From an uncultured Selenomonadaceae bacterium (lineage in GTDB: Bacteria > Bacillota > Negativicutes > Selenomonadales > Selenomonadaceae), in assembly GCA_905234235.1 (NCBI GenBank), contig CAJOHN010000011.1, positions 1-64,000 on the forward strand: a DNA stretch of 64,000 nt, given 5' to 3'. Position 1 is the first letter of the stretch; each line of letters starts with the position of its first letter. The position numbers and the translations under genes are program-made. Under the pieces are notes generated by a model, which did no database searches, was not told the DNA's origin, and saw only the letters and a program-made list of their open reading frames with translations. Shown piece after piece: positions 10,104 to 20,200 of the stretch.

Positions 10104-12296
10104 TTAGTCGATTGTCTTTGCACGGTTAGTGGTAAACAGTAAGTCGGCTTGTCGGCTGCTGTCAAGAGTTCCGTAGTTTGTCCGATTAAGCTCCGCGTCT
10201 TCAAATGTGCTGTAAAAAGAATTTGCGCTGAGATTTATGTAGGGGCAAGTCACTTTGTAAACCATTTCGCCGCTGTTCCAAATTGCAGAGGTTATGGAAT
10301 ATGTTCTATTGGCAAGAGCTTCCGCAAGTACTTGTTTTGTAACGTTCCCGCCTGTGCGATTTACGATTTTGTAATTTAATCCGATACCGTGCTCTTCGCT
10401 GAGGTCGGCGGCAAGAATGTTATAAACGCCGTTGCCTTCTCTTACTTCAGTGTAATAATTATCGGAGTATTTCAGATAAGAAATGGTATGGTCGGTTAAA
10501 TCGTAACTCCAAATTTTGTCGCCGTATTGCATGTACTTGGCGGGATTAAAGAGGGCTCGAGTCTGAACATTGCCGTTGGCGTCGACAATCATATCAAGAT
10601 TACTTTGGACGTTCGTGATTTTGTAATAAACTTTTGTGGCGTCTCGGTTGTCGGTAATTGTATCGCCGTCTACGGTATAAAATTTATGTTCGTCGCCGTT
10701 TTCGTCGAGCCACTTGCCCAAATAATCTTCTTCCGTCGCCAAGCGTAGAAATTCATTTGCGACGACGAAACCTTCCAATTTATGACCGTTGCCGATAACT
10801 ACGACGGGGCTGTTGGGCGCATATATACCGCCGCGCCAATCCGCATTGAGATTCAAGATAACAGGCTTTGAAACGCGCAAGTCGGAGGTCGGCTCCATTT
10901 TTTCGGGACCGTCATAGAAAATTACAACGGGACGATAGTTTTCATTCATATTGCTGTTGTTAATGTTGATTATAAGCTCGCGCACCGAATTAAGTTGAGT
11001 CATTGGTTTGATTGTGCCATCGGACTTTAGGATTTTATTGTAAATCGGCTCACTTTCAATGCGTGCCCAGAGAATATCGTTTTCTTTATCTTCACGAGTT
11101 TTATAGGGCGTGTTGAAATTAATCGTGGAATGTATTCGCAAATCGAAGGCAAGCCTTTTCCCATTTTTCCAATCGCCCCAGCCGTCTTTGGCAGCAGATA
11201 CGGGGCTAACGGTTACACCTTCGGAAGTTTTGTAGTTGGAATCCCACGCGCCTATATCCCAATCTTTTAAAAAGGTACTGCTACTAAATTCAACGTCCTG
11301 CGAGAAATCGATATTAATCGAGTCGAGTTCGTTTTCGGTGTAATACTTACTGCCATTTGCGGATGTCGAAACACCACTGCCGCCCGTTGGCTGAACGTCT
11401 ATTTTTTCATAGCGATATTTACTTGTGCCGTCGTAGCTGATTACTTTGCCGCTTTTTTGATATTGGAAATGGTTCCATTTTTCTCCGTCGGCTGTGTATA
11501 TGGTTTTGCCATCTAAGTTACTGAATTGAGTTTTGGCTTTATAACTTTTGACGTTGCCTTTGAAATTACTTTGAATTTCCCAGTTCTGCATAACTTTTGT
11601 TTTGATTTCCGTGTAAGTCCAGCCGTTCGTCTCCAACTCCGTTTGTGAAATGCCGTCGTTTTTATAATCGGTGATGACTTTTTGAATGCCGACGGTATTT
11701 TGAGCAACATTGCCGTTCATATCGCGGACTTCCATACCTGCTTTGGGAGTGCCGTCTTCGTCTGTAGCTTCTATAACCATGCCGCCTCTATCCAAAAGCC
11801 AAAGTTGATTAAATAAGCTAAGTCCGTGTTGTTCATCGCCGTCATCAGTACCGGTTCCTTCTTTTGAAATTGTCGCAACGGCAATGACGGGCGCGGGTAT
11901 CGGCTCGTATCTGCCCGGCATGAGAAAATGCTTAATATCTTCCGTCAGATGAACAACGTAATAGAAAACGTCGCCGTCCTGTCCCAAATGCGGCGTCATT
12001 GTAACTTGAGAGGCATTTTGACTCCAATTATCCGTCAGCGTGTAAGCGTAAATATTGCCCGCGTTGTCTGAGAGAGCCGTCACCTCATCATCGGAAGATA
12101 AATTTTTGCGTGCGTAGTTTGCGGCAACTTCATCGCTTTCGGAAGTAGGGATATTCAAATCAGGGTCGGGGTAGCCGGCAAATTTTTTATCAACGAGTGT
12201 AATTTGGTACCCGTTGAAAATCGTATTGTTACGCGCAACCAATTCTTGTGCGCCCGCCAAAGCCGCCGCGTCCGCCGCATTCTGTAAGCGTGACAC
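10104..12296 (-). CDS. TadG-like surface/pilus-associated protein, body of a gene with a broken N-terminus
   Basis: This 730-codon frame begins inside the conserved TadG-type segment WYYLNVSRLQNAADAAALAG. The GTG at 12296 is only where the frame first offers a start; the membrane anchor that should precede it is in another frame (12299-12414). The body is a long extracellular region with GGIYAPNSPVVVIGNGHKL and FVVANEFL, resembling domains of Flp/Tad pilus-related proteins, and ends in LLFTTNRAKTID. It is a paralogue of the protein at 40636-43623, matching in the N-terminal motif, the LMPG and LDSIN segments, the PVILNL/NSP/GNG region and the FFTT/LFTT end. Without an anchor the product could not be exported, so it is either inactive or the assembly has indels. 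The function is unknown; it may be surface attachment. Confidence 0.7.
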   Translation of the reverse strand: MSRLQNAADAAALAGAQELVARNNTIFNGYQITLVDKKFAGYPDPDLNIPTSESDEVAANYARKNLSSDDEVTALSDNAGNIYAYTLTDNWSQNASQVTMTPHLGQDGDVFYYVVHLTEDIKHFLMPGRYEPIPAPVIAVATISKEGTGTDDGDEQHGLSLFNQLWLLDRGGMVIEATDEDGTPKAGMEVRDMNGNVAQNTVGIQKVITDYKNDGISQTELETNGWTYTEIKTKVMQNWEIQSNFKGNVKSYKAKTQFSNLDGKTIYTADGEKWNHFQYQKSGKVISYDGTSKYRYEKIDVQPTGGSGVSTSANGSKYYTENELDSINIDFSQDVEFSSSTFLKDWDIGAWDSNYKTSEGVTVSPVSAAKDGWGDWKNGKRLAFDLRIHSTINFNTPYKTREDKENDILWARIESEPIYNKILKSDGTIKPMTQLNSVRELIININNSNMNENYRPVVIFYDGPEKMEPTSDLRVSKPVILNLNADWRGGIYAPNSPVVVIGNGHKLEGFVVANEFLRLATEEDYLGKWLDENGDEHKFYTVDGDTITDNRDATKVYYKITNVQSNLDMIVDANGNVQTRALFNPAKYMQYGDKIWSYDLTDHTISYLKYSDNYYTEVREGNGVYNILAADLSEEHGIGLNYKIVNRTGGNVTKQVLAEALANRTYSITSAIWNSGEMVYKVTCPYINLSANSFYSTFEDAELNRTNYGTLDSSRQADLLFTTNRAKTID

Positions 12297-12298
12297 GT

Positions 12299-12414
12299 TC
12301 AGATAATACCAAATGCTACGCCCAAGAATAAAAATAATAACGACAGCAGGAGGGCATAAAGTACCATCGCTTGCCCGCGATTATTATCCCCTCCCCCTGT
12401 ATCATTTTTAACAT
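12299..12414 (-). pseudogene. Displaced N-terminal membrane-anchor fragment of the TadG-like gene
   Basis: An AAAAGGAGCG site precedes an ATG at 12412-12414, but that frame leads away from the family sequence. A second frame encodes RGQAMVLYALLLSLLFLFLG, which matches the anchor RGQAAVFYAFLIPTLF of the paralogue, and then meets TGA at 12299-12301. The continuation WYYLNVSRL is in the third frame. Two indels are needed to restore the gene: one in the A5 run after the start codon and one near the codons for GVA, where the paralogue has about eight more bases. Confidence 0.65.
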
Positions 12415-12438
12415 AGTTATCGCTCCTTTTTGCTTGAT

Positions 12439-12467
12439 AAGTTATAGTTAAATCTGCGCGGTGTCAA
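12439..12467 (-). promoter_or_regulatory. Predicted promoter of the TadG-like gene
   Basis: On the minus strand a perfect TTGACA (12462-12467) has TAACTT at 17 bp (12439-12444) or TATAAC at 15 bp (12441-12446). An AAGGAG site follows. Confidence 0.5.
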
Positions 12468-12480
12468 CGATAAAAATTTT

Positions 12481-13017
12481 TCAGATTTGCGGATTCAGAT
12501 TCTTGCCAATTTCTTCTAAACATTTCTTGAAAGCACCTTTACGGGCGCGAAGTGCACTGCCTTTGGAATTTTGCTCACTACTGGCGGCGAAAAAATCAAC
12601 GACTCTCGCAGACGTGCAAAGGTAAGCGTCGAGTTGAACAGAAACGCGATCTTGCTGGCGATGACTGCCGCTGTTACGTTGGTCAACAACCGAATCCGTA
12701 ATCATGACGTAAATAACTTTCTTGCAACCGCTCGTCGCCGCGAAATTTATAAAATCTTCCTGCTCAGGCGTCTGTTCGCCGACGAAACCTTTGCTAACCC
12801 AATACTTTTTATAACGCGTCTGCAAATCGTTTCCGTAAACAATCTCCGCGCCGCTCAGAGGCTTAATCACACTCTTAACAATCTTGTAATAATCATCAGT
12901 CTTGAACTCTACGCCGCCGATTATCACAACACCAACTTTTTGAGGATTCGCCGCCGCCATCGCAACGCTCGCCATTCCCAAACAAATCATCATCGCCAAT
13001 AAAAAAATTTTCCTCAA
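12481..13017 (-). CDS. Secreted protein of unknown function
   Basis: I do not recognise the family. The 178-residue product starts with a clear signal peptide (RKIFLLAMMICLGMASVAMA, cleavage before AANP). The mature part is mixed alpha/beta with VGVVIIGGVEF near the start, two cysteines and a basic, serine-rich end. TTG 13015-13017 is chosen as start because GGGGGAG lies 6 nt upstream; an in-frame TTG at 13032 lies upstream of that site and would break the signal peptide. It follows the cinA-type gene by 15 bp and probably ends the operon that begins at 15845. It likely acts outside the cytoplasmic membrane. Confidence 0.75.
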   Translation of the reverse strand: MRKIFLLAMMICLGMASVAMAAANPQKVGVVIIGGVEFKTDDYYKIVKSVIKPLSGAEIVYGNDLQTRYKKYWVSKGFVGEQTPEQEDFINFAATSGCKKVIYVMITDSVVDQRNSGSHRQQDRVSVQLDAYLCTSARVVDFFAASSEQNSKGSALRARKGAFKKCLEEIGKNLNPQI

Positions 13018-13032
13018 GATAATCTCCCCCAA

Positions 13033-13461
13033 TCAATGTGTACGCTCCAACAAAATTTTGAACGCTTCATCCGCCGTCTGAAACTTTATCTCCGAACGCG
13101 TGCCCGTAAAATGAAACTCCTTGACATCAGCAAAATCCGCGCCCGCTATCGCAATAAAAACCGTGCCAACATCTTTGCCCTCGCTCTTATCGGGACCGGC
13201 AACGCCTGTCGTACTCATTCCAAACGTCGAATCAAAAATCTCGCGGACATTTTTAGCCATTGCCAACGCCGTCTGCGAACTCACTGCGCCAAATTTTTCT
13301 AACGTTTCTTTATCGACGCGCAGAATTTTATTTTTTATCTCGTTCGTGTAGGCAACCACGCCACCCTTAACATAATTCGACGCGCCCGCGAAGTCCGTTA
13401 ATCGGCTCATCAACAGCCCGCCCGTACATGACTCCGCGCAGGCTATAGTAAATTTTTCCAA
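13033..13461 (-). CDS. cinA: CinA C-terminal domain protein, nicotinamide-nucleotide amidase (PncC-type)
   Basis: The 142-residue protein is the stand-alone CinA C-terminal domain, which deamidates NMN to nicotinate mononucleotide in pyridine nucleotide recycling. It shows CAESCTGGLL near the N-terminus, GGVVAYTNEIK, VSSQTALAMA and TGVAGPD, all standard for the family. The N-terminal CinA domain of about 250 residues is absent. I use TTG 13459-13461, placed 10 nt after GGAGAGG and directly behind the rimO stop. A longer frame back to 13497 would run inside rimO. It lies in the same direction as rimO and the secreted unknown. Confidence 0.9.
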   Translation of the reverse strand: MEKFTIACAESCTGGLLMSRLTDFAGASNYVKGGVVAYTNEIKNKILRVDKETLEKFGAVSSQTALAMAKNVREIFDSTFGMSTTGVAGPDKSEGKDVGTVFIAIAGADFADVKEFHFTGTRSEIKFQTADEAFKILLERTH

Positions 13462-13462
13462 G

Positions 13463-14785
13463 TCAATCAATCCTCTCCGCCGCAACGTCATAAACAAAAC
13501 CCGCCAAAACTTTCACACGAACAATATCGCCCGCCTCACTGCGCCCGTCATTCTCAATGTAAACAAGCCCGTCGACTTCCGGCGCGTCGCGGTACGAACG
13601 CCCCGCTACAACCTCCGGAACTTCCTCGTCGCGATTTTCTATCAAAACTTCAAGCTCTTGCCCCTCCAAAGCTTCGTTCAACTGCTGCGATATTAAACTT
13701 TGCATGCTCATCAAATCGTGATAACGTTCCTGCATGACCTCTTCCGAAATTTGGTCGGGCAAGTCGTAAGCCGCCGTATCCTCCTCCCGCGAATACGTAA
13801 ATATTCCAACCTTGTCAAGCCGTTGCGACTGCAAAAAATTTTTCAGCTCTAAAAAATCCTCTTCCGTCTCGCCCGGAAAACCTACTATAAACGTCGAACG
13901 AATCACGACGTTGGGAATTTTCTCGCGGATTTTCTTAAGCAATGCTTCGATTGATTCGCGAGTGTCGGGACGATTCATCAGCTTTAAAATTTTATTGCTC
14001 GCGTGCTGAAGTGGCAAGTCAACATACTTACAAATCTTCGACTCGGCGGCGATTAAATTAATCAGTTCATCAGTGAATCTGCGCGGATAAGCGTAAAGAA
14101 TCCTTATCCAATGAACATCAACCTTAACAAGCTCGCGCAAAAGCTCAACAAGTCGCGGCTTCCCGTAAATGTCGACGCCGTAAGCTGTCGTGTCCTGCGC
14201 GATTAAATTTATCTCCTTAACGCCCTGCGCGGCGAGCCTTTCAACTTCAGATTTTATATCCTCAATCGGACGGGAAATTTGCCGCCCGCGTATCAACGGT
14301 ATCGAACAAAACGAACAGCGATTATTACAACCTTCCGCGATTTTGACATAAGCAGTATAATTCGGCGTCGTAAAAATGCGGGGCGTCTTCGCGTCGTAAA
14401 TAATTTCGCGCTCGCCAATCAAAATCACGCGCCGCCCCGATAAAGTTTCTTCGATCGCCTCCATGATTCTGTTCCAAGCACCCGTCCCGATAACCGCGTT
14501 GACTTCAGGCATTTCGTCTAAAAGTTCTTTTTTATAAAGCTGACCGAGACAACCCGCCACAATCAGCGAACGACATTTGCCCTTTTTATAATCGGCGAGA
14601 TTTAAAATCGTCGTGATAGATTCTTCCTTAGCCGATAAGATAAATGCGCACGTGTTGACAATCAGAATATCAGCTTCGGCAGGATTCGCCGTCAATTCGA
14701 TTCCGTGCGCCTCCATTATGCCGAGCATAACTTCCGTATCAACCAAATTTTTTGCACAGCCCAAGCTTACAAAGCCCGCTTTCAA
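13463..14785 (-). CDS. rimO: Ribosomal protein S12 methylthiotransferase RimO
   Basis: RimO adds a methylthio group to an aspartate of ribosomal protein S12, using two 4Fe-4S clusters. The 440-residue protein has the UPF0004 domain with C10, C46 and C79, the radical-SAM motif C153-x3-C157-x2-C160 in EGCNNRCSFC, and a C-terminal TRAM domain. The opening GFVSLGCAKNLVDTE is typical of RimO rather than MiaB. The start is TTG 14783-14785 with AAGGAGG upstream. It sits 13 bp behind the solute-binding protein gene and 1 bp before the cinA-type start, so the four genes are probably one transcript. Confidence 0.96.
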   Translation of the reverse strand: MKAGFVSLGCAKNLVDTEVMLGIMEAHGIELTANPAEADILIVNTCAFILSAKEESITTILNLADYKKGKCRSLIVAGCLGQLYKKELLDEMPEVNAVIGTGAWNRIMEAIEETLSGRRVILIGEREIIYDAKTPRIFTTPNYTAYVKIAEGCNNRCSFCSIPLIRGRQISRPIEDIKSEVERLAAQGVKEINLIAQDTTAYGVDIYGKPRLVELLRELVKVDVHWIRILYAYPRRFTDELINLIAAESKICKYVDLPLQHASNKILKLMNRPDTRESIEALLKKIREKIPNVVIRSTFIVGFPGETEEDFLELKNFLQSQRLDKVGIFTYSREEDTAAYDLPDQISEEVMQERYHDLMSMQSLISQQLNEALEGQELEVLIENRDEEVPEVVAGRSYRDAPEVDGLVYIENDGRSEAGDIVRVKVLAGFVYDVAAERID

Positions 14786-14798
14786 ATTTTTAGCCTCC

Positions 14799-15845
14799 TT
14801 ACTTCAATCGAACGTCCCTAATCCACTTATCCAAAAACTCGCGTTGTTGTTCCCGTGAAAATTTTTGCTGATTGTCAAAGAGTAAAAGATTCTTGCCAGC
14901 AAAAGATTTATAAGCCAACGTCTGCGGATTCGTCGGGATAAAATAAAAGTCGTTCGTCTGCAAATAAACTTGCGCCTCGTCGCCCAAAAGCCAATCAGCA
15001 AATTTCGCGGCGACTTGATTCTTAGCGGCGTCATCAGTCGTTATCGCGAAACCCGTTAATAAATAACTCGTGCCGTCAGCGGGATAAATTATTTTCAACG
15101 GGTAGCCGTTCTGCAAATAACGGAATGTCTCACTCGCGACCGCCACCGATATATCAACTTCGCCCATGCCCGCCTGTCGAACCGGATTCGATAAAAATTT
15201 CGCGTACTGAACAACTTTAGAATGAAGCCCTTCCAAAATTTCATAAGTCTTCGTGTCGCCGAAGTTGCCAATCATCTGGAACATGAGATTAGCCGAAGCA
15301 TCAGCCGCCAAAAAATCAGTTATCCCGACGCGAATTTTATGAGTGCTCGAAAGTTTCTCCCAAGTGTCGGGCAAGTCGACGGTCGTTTTAAGATAATCTC
15401 TGTTCGCGCAGAAAATTATCGGGTCGTACCAAACGCCAACCCAACGGTCTTGTTCGTCCTTGAAAATTTTTTTAACCGCGTCATTCGCCTCCGACGTGTA
15501 AGGCTTAAGCAGATTCAAATCAGCCGCCTCGCGCAAAATTTTACTGTCGGCAAGAACAATATCAACCGTGCGCACAACCGTCGGGTCGCTGACTGCGTCA
15601 TCTCTGATATTCTGCAAAATTTCTTGCGAACTCATCGGCACAAAATTAACTCGGACATGATTCTCGCGCTCGTAAACCTCCGACAAAATCGCCGCCGTCT
15701 CCGCCGGTAATGTCGTGTAAGCAGTGAGCTCTGCCGTCGGCACGCCCATTATTTTTTTATCCGCGTCGACCGGAAATGTCATGCCCGCCACTGCCGCTAA
15801 AACTATCATGAATGCCGTTAAAACTAAGATTGTATATCGTCGCAT
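14799..15845 (-). CDS. Periplasmic solute-binding protein of an ABC importer (iron/polyamine-type fold)
   Basis: The 348-residue product begins with an uncleaved or cleavable hydrophobic segment (YTILVLTAFMIVLAAVAGM) and then has the two-lobe layout of type 2 binding proteins: LTAYTTLPAE, VDIVLADS, WVGVWYDPIIFCANRDYL, a central hinge, and FADWLLGDEAQVYLQ with the late IPTNP motif. This pattern is common in ferric iron and spermidine-type binding proteins; the ligand cannot be read from the sequence. There is no lipobox cysteine and no permease or ATPase gene nearby, so it is an orphan. The start is ATG 15843-15845, 9 nt after GGAGG. It heads the run with rimO. Confidence 0.85.
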   Translation of the reverse strand: MRRYTILVLTAFMIVLAAVAGMTFPVDADKKIMGVPTAELTAYTTLPAETAAILSEVYERENHVRVNFVPMSSQEILQNIRDDAVSDPTVVRTVDIVLADSKILREAADLNLLKPYTSEANDAVKKIFKDEQDRWVGVWYDPIIFCANRDYLKTTVDLPDTWEKLSSTHKIRVGITDFLAADASANLMFQMIGNFGDTKTYEILEGLHSKVVQYAKFLSNPVRQAGMGEVDISVAVASETFRYLQNGYPLKIIYPADGTSYLLTGFAITTDDAAKNQVAAKFADWLLGDEAQVYLQTNDFYFIPTNPQTLAYKSFAGKNLLLFDNQQKFSREQQREFLDKWIRDVRLK

Positions 15846-15875
15846 TGCATGAAGCCTCCGTAAAATTTTTCAATC

Positions 15876-15904
15876 ATTATATCGATTTTCCCACGCCATT
15901 ACAA
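15876..15904 (-). promoter_or_regulatory. Predicted promoter of the solute-binding protein-rimO operon
   Basis: On the minus strand TTGTAA (15899-15904) is 17 bp from a perfect TATAAT (15876-15881). It is back to back with the fabF promoter. Confidence 0.6.
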
Positions 15905-15919
15905 GAAAATTTATTCGCC

Positions 15920-15948
15920 TTGCTTGAATTGGCGGCGCATGTTAAAAT
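15920..15948 (+). promoter_or_regulatory. Predicted promoter of fabF
   Basis: TTGCTT (15920-15925) and TAAAAT (15943-15948) are 17 bp apart; AAAGGAGG and the TTG start follow. I see no FapR or FabT palindrome in the short leader. Confidence 0.55.
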
Positions 15949-15972
15949 CTTTAATAAAGGAGGCTGATTAAT

Positions 15973-17217
15973 TTGATTGAAGAGAACAGAGTTGTAGTTA
16001 CGGGGCTCGGAGTCATCTCGCCGATTGGCATTGGCAAAGAAAATTTTTGGACGGCTCTGACAGCGGGCACAAACGGCATCGGGCGAATTACTCAATTTGA
16101 TCCAACCGGTTACATCGCGCAGATTGCCGGCGAAGTTTCAGATTTCGACCCCGCGCAGTTCATTGATAAAAAAGAAATTAAGCGCATGGACAGATACACG
16201 CAATTTGCATTGGCGGCGGCGAAGTTGGCTATTGAGGACGCGCAGATTAAAAATATCGACAGCGAACGCACGGGAGTTTTCGTCGGTTCGGGTATCGGCG
16301 GCATGGAGACGCTTCACAATCAGTACGAAAAACTTTTTACCAAAGGCGCGTCGCGAATCAGTCCGTTTTTTATTCCGATGATGATTGGCAACATGGCGGC
16401 TGGCAATATCGCGATTGCTTTTAAGTTGCAGGGAGCTTGTGAATGTATCGTGACGGCGTGCGCGTCGGGAACAAATGCGATTGGCGACGCTTACAGAATT
16501 ATTCAACGCGGCGAGGCTGATGTTATGGTTGCGGGCGGCTCGGAGGCGGCAATTTCTCCGGCGGGCGTTGCGGGCTTTGCGGCGATGAAAGCTCTTTGCA
16601 CTGACCATAATGAAGATCCGGCTCACGCGTCGCGACCGTTTGATAAAAATCGTAGCGGCTTTGTCATGGGCGAGGGCGCAGGAATTATTATCCTTGAAAA
16701 GTTGGAACACGCATTGGCTCGCGGCGCGCACATTTACGCGGAGATTGTCGGCTACGGACGCAACGACGATGCTTATCACATTACGACGCCTGCGCCCGGC
16801 GGTATCACTCAAGCAAAGTGTATGAAACTCGCGCTCGACGACGCGGGGCTTAAGCCGGAGGAAATTGATTATATCAACGCGCACGGAACTTCGACGCATT
16901 TTAATGATAAGGGCGAGACCGAAGCGATTAAAAATCTTTTCGGCGAACACGCTTACAAATTGGCAGTTTCCTCGACAAAATCTATGACGGGACATATGCT
17001 CGGCGCGGCTGGCGGTGTTGAGGCTATCGCGACGATTCTTTCCATTGAAAATAATATTGTCCACCCGACGATTAATTACGAAACGCCCGACGAGGGACTT
17101 GATTTAAATTACATCCCGAACACCGCGCAGGCTCGCACAGTCAACGTCGCCATTTCAAATTCTTTTGGATTCGGCGGACATAATGCTTGCCTTGCTTTCA
17201 AAAAGTTTATCGGCTAA
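15973..17217 (+). CDS. fabF: Beta-ketoacyl-[acyl-carrier-protein] synthase II FabF
   Basis: FabF condenses malonyl-ACP with acyl-ACP in fatty acid elongation. The 414-residue protein has the catalytic triad C163 ([10 protein letters not shown]), H304 ([11 protein letters not shown]) and H341 ([12 protein letters not shown]) and the C-terminal [10 protein letters not shown]. The start is TTG 15973-15975 behind AAAGGAGGC. It stands alone, far from any other fab gene in view, with its own promoter and a strong terminator, which is unusual because fabF is normally inside a fab cluster. No abnormality is seen in the protein. Confidence 0.97.
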   Translation: MIEENRVVVTGLGVISPIGIGKENFWTALTAGTNGIGRITQFDPTGYIAQIAGEVSDFDPAQFIDKKEIKRMDRYTQFALAAAKLAIEDAQIKNIDSERTGVFVGSGIGGMETLHNQYEKLFTKGASRISPFFIPMMIGNMAAGNIAIAFKLQGACECIVTACASGTNAIGDAYRIIQRGEADVMVAGGSEAAISPAGVAGFAAMKALCTDHNEDPAHASRPFDKNRSGFVMGEGAGIIILEKLEHALARGAHIYAEIVGYGRNDDAYHITTPAPGGITQAKCMKLALDDAGLKPEEIDYINAHGTSTHFNDKGETEAIKNLFGEHAYKLAVSSTKSMTGHMLGAAGGVEAIATILSIENNIVHPTINYETPDEGLDLNYIPNTAQARTVNVAISNSFGFGGHNACLAFKKFIG

Positions 17218-17228
17218 GAATTTTCGAC

Positions 17229-17268
17229 AAAAAAAATCTCCCGACCAAATTGCATCGGGAGTTTTTTT
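17229..17268. terminator. Bidirectional terminator between fabF and rpoC
   Basis: The stem CTCCCGA/TCGGGAG (17238-17244 with 17255-17261) is flanked by eight A on the left and seven T on the right, so it can end transcription of both convergent units. It resembles the sstT terminator. Confidence 0.85.
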
Positions 17269-17282
17269 ATGGATTGTTAAGT

Positions 17283-20200
17283 TTATGCCTCGTTGTCGAC
17301 GACGGTAAGCTCACGATAACGCGCCATGCCCGTACCGGCGGGAATAAGTTTGCCGATGATGACGTTTTCTTTTAAGCCGATAAGCGGGTCGACTTTGCCT
17401 TTAATCGCCGCGTCGGTGAGGACTCTGGTTGTTTCTTGGAAACTTGCCGCGCTGAGGAACGAATCAGTTGCGAGCGAGGCTTTGGTTATGCCGAGCAAAA
17501 TCGGTTTGGCGACGGCGGGAGCTTTATCCTCTTCAATCGCTTTGGTATTCGCCGCCTCGAAAATATTAATATCCACGAACTCGCCCGGTAAAAACTCTGT
17601 CGAGCCGCTATCTTCAATTTTAACTTTGTGGAGCATCTGGCGTACCATAACTTCAATGTGTTTGTCGTTAATCTCGACGCCCTGAGATTTATAAACTTTT
17701 TGAACTTCCTTGACGAGGTAGCGATGAGTTTCTTTTAATCCGCAGATACGCAGGATGTCATGGGGATTTTTTGCGCCGTCGGTGATGTTGTCTCCTGCTT
17801 TGACTGCGTCGCCGTCCTTAACTCGTGGAATTATTCCGTATGGTATCACGTACTCGCGAGGCTGCTGATTCTCCGCGTCCGAAGGCGTTATCGTTACTTG
17901 CGTCAAATCATTTTTCTCAGCCTTGCCTATCGACACAATGCCATCAATTTCAGCGATTATCGCGTTGTTCTTCGGCTTACGAGCTTCAAATAACTCCTCG
18001 ACACGCGGCAAACCTTGAGTGATGTCGCCGCCCGCAACGCCGCCTGTATGGAAAGTCCGCATCGTCAACTGCGTACCGGGTTCGCCGATACTCTGCGCTG
18101 CTATTATTCCGACTGCCTCTCCGATTTCTACCGCAGATTTATTCGCCAAATCTTGACCGTAGCATTTTATGCAGACGCCTTGCGGGCTTTTGCACGTCAA
18201 CACACTGCGGATCAAAACTTTGTCACGTACCGCAGTTATCTTGTCGGCAAGCTTGTCCGTTATCGTCTCATTTATTCCGGCGATTAAATTGTTATCATCA
18301 TCATAAATATCCTCAGCTAACACGCGCCCTAAGATTCTGTCTTTTAAACTTTCTATAACGCCGCGAGTCCCTTCCGTTATCGCCTCAACTTCTATCCCGC
18401 GTATGTTATTGTTCCGAATCAGTATTTCGCCAACTTCCTCAGCGTCAAGTATCGCGTCCAACATGTCGTGAGTTAATATTTCCCCCGCCGACAACGTCAG
18501 CCCGCTTAACTCTACATCAGCCGCAAGCTCCTTGCCGATGTGTTCGTGAATGAACGCGTGCCGTAATTCTAGACGCTTTGCCTCGTCCCGCGTCCCTAAT
18601 TTTATCGTCTCCGTAACTCGACTGTGTTTCGCCGCCAACGGCTCCGTTAAACTCGAACCGCGTAATACTAACTCCGTCGCGCCCGTCTCTCCGATTTTTA
18701 TCAGCGTCTCGTCGTCAAGTATTGTGTCTTGCTTTACCGCAATTTCTCCGGTCTCAGGATTCACTATGTCTAACGCGTTCACTCGCTCGATTAACGATTC
18801 ACTCAGTATTTCCAATGCGTCAAACGTGTCCTCCGCCAGTAACGCTCGTTCCAGTACCAAGTTCACCGTCTCTACGTCGCAATCTTCCTCGCGAACAATT
18901 ACATCTTGCGCCACGTCGACCAATCGCCGTGTCAAATATCCGCTGTCCGCCGTTCTAAGTGCTGTATCCGCCAAGCCTTTGCGTGCGCCGTGTGAACTTA
19001 TGAAGTAATCAGAAACGCTTAAGCCCTCGCGGAAGTTCGCCGTTATTGGCAAGTCGATTATTTTGCCGGAAGGGTCTGCCATTAATCCACGCATGCCGGC
19101 GAGTTGGCGCATTTGTTGCTTGTTACCGCGCGCACCGCTGTCCGACATCATGAAGATTGGATTGAATTCGTCCATATTCTCCATCATCGCGTCGGCGACT
19201 TTGTCCGTCGCTTCATTCCACAGTTCAATTACTTTGTTGTAGCGTTCACGTTCCGTTATTACCCCGCGATTGTAATACGTCTCGACTTTCTTAACTTTCT
19301 CCGCCGTGTTCGATAATATTTCTTTTTTCTTCGGCGGCACGATTACATCCGATATTGCTACCGTCATTCCCGCTATGCACGCGAAGTGATAACCCAGTCG
19401 CTTTACCGCGTCGATAACTTCCGCCGTCCGCGTCGAACCAAATTCATTGTAGCACGACGCGACCAGCTTTCCTAACGCTTTTTTGTTCATGACCTCGCCG
19501 AGTATCCATGAACCATTTTCCTTATGATAGTATCGAAGTTGCTGAGGCAGTTTTTCGTTGAATATCATGCGCCCGACCGACGTTTTAACCATTATCGATT
19601 CGTCTTCCTCGTCGAGTTGCTCAACTACAAAGTCCGGCAACCTATCGATACTGATTCGCACATTTATCTCCGCTTGTAAATCTAACTCGTGCTGATTGTA
19701 CGCCATTAACGCTTCTTCTATTCCGGTATAATACTTGCCCTCGCCGATTACCCGACGTTCCGGCTTATCGCGGCGTATCTTCGTCAAGTAATAAGTTCCA
19801 AGCACCATGTCCTGCGTCGGTACGATTATCGGCTTTCCGTCCTTCGGCGCGAGGATATGATTTGCCGCTAACATTAATACCCTAGCCTCTGCTTGAGCCT
19901 CCGCACTTAACGGTAAATGTATCGCCATCTGATCGCCGTCGAAGTCAGCATTGTAAGCCGTGCACGCTAACGGATGTAATTTCAACGCCCGCCCTTCCGT
20001 CAAGACAGGTTCAAACGCTTGAATTCCTAACCTATGCAATGTCGGTGCACGGTTCAACAATACGGGGTGTTCTTTGATGACTTCCTCCAACACGCCCCAG
20101 ACTTCCGCCGTCGCACGGTCAACTTTCTTCTTCGCCGCTTTTATCGTTAAATTATTGTCCGATGATAATTTCTTCATCACGAACGGCTTAAATAATTCCA

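Noticed and set aside
16138-17064. Long minus-strand open frame (308 codons) opposite fabF
   Set aside because: It is antisense to a clear FabF, with arginine- and serine-rich composition typical of shadow frames, and it has no ribosome site.
18550-19008. 152-codon plus-strand frame in rpoC and several similar frames in rpoB
   Set aside because: They are antisense shadows of the RNA polymerase genes.
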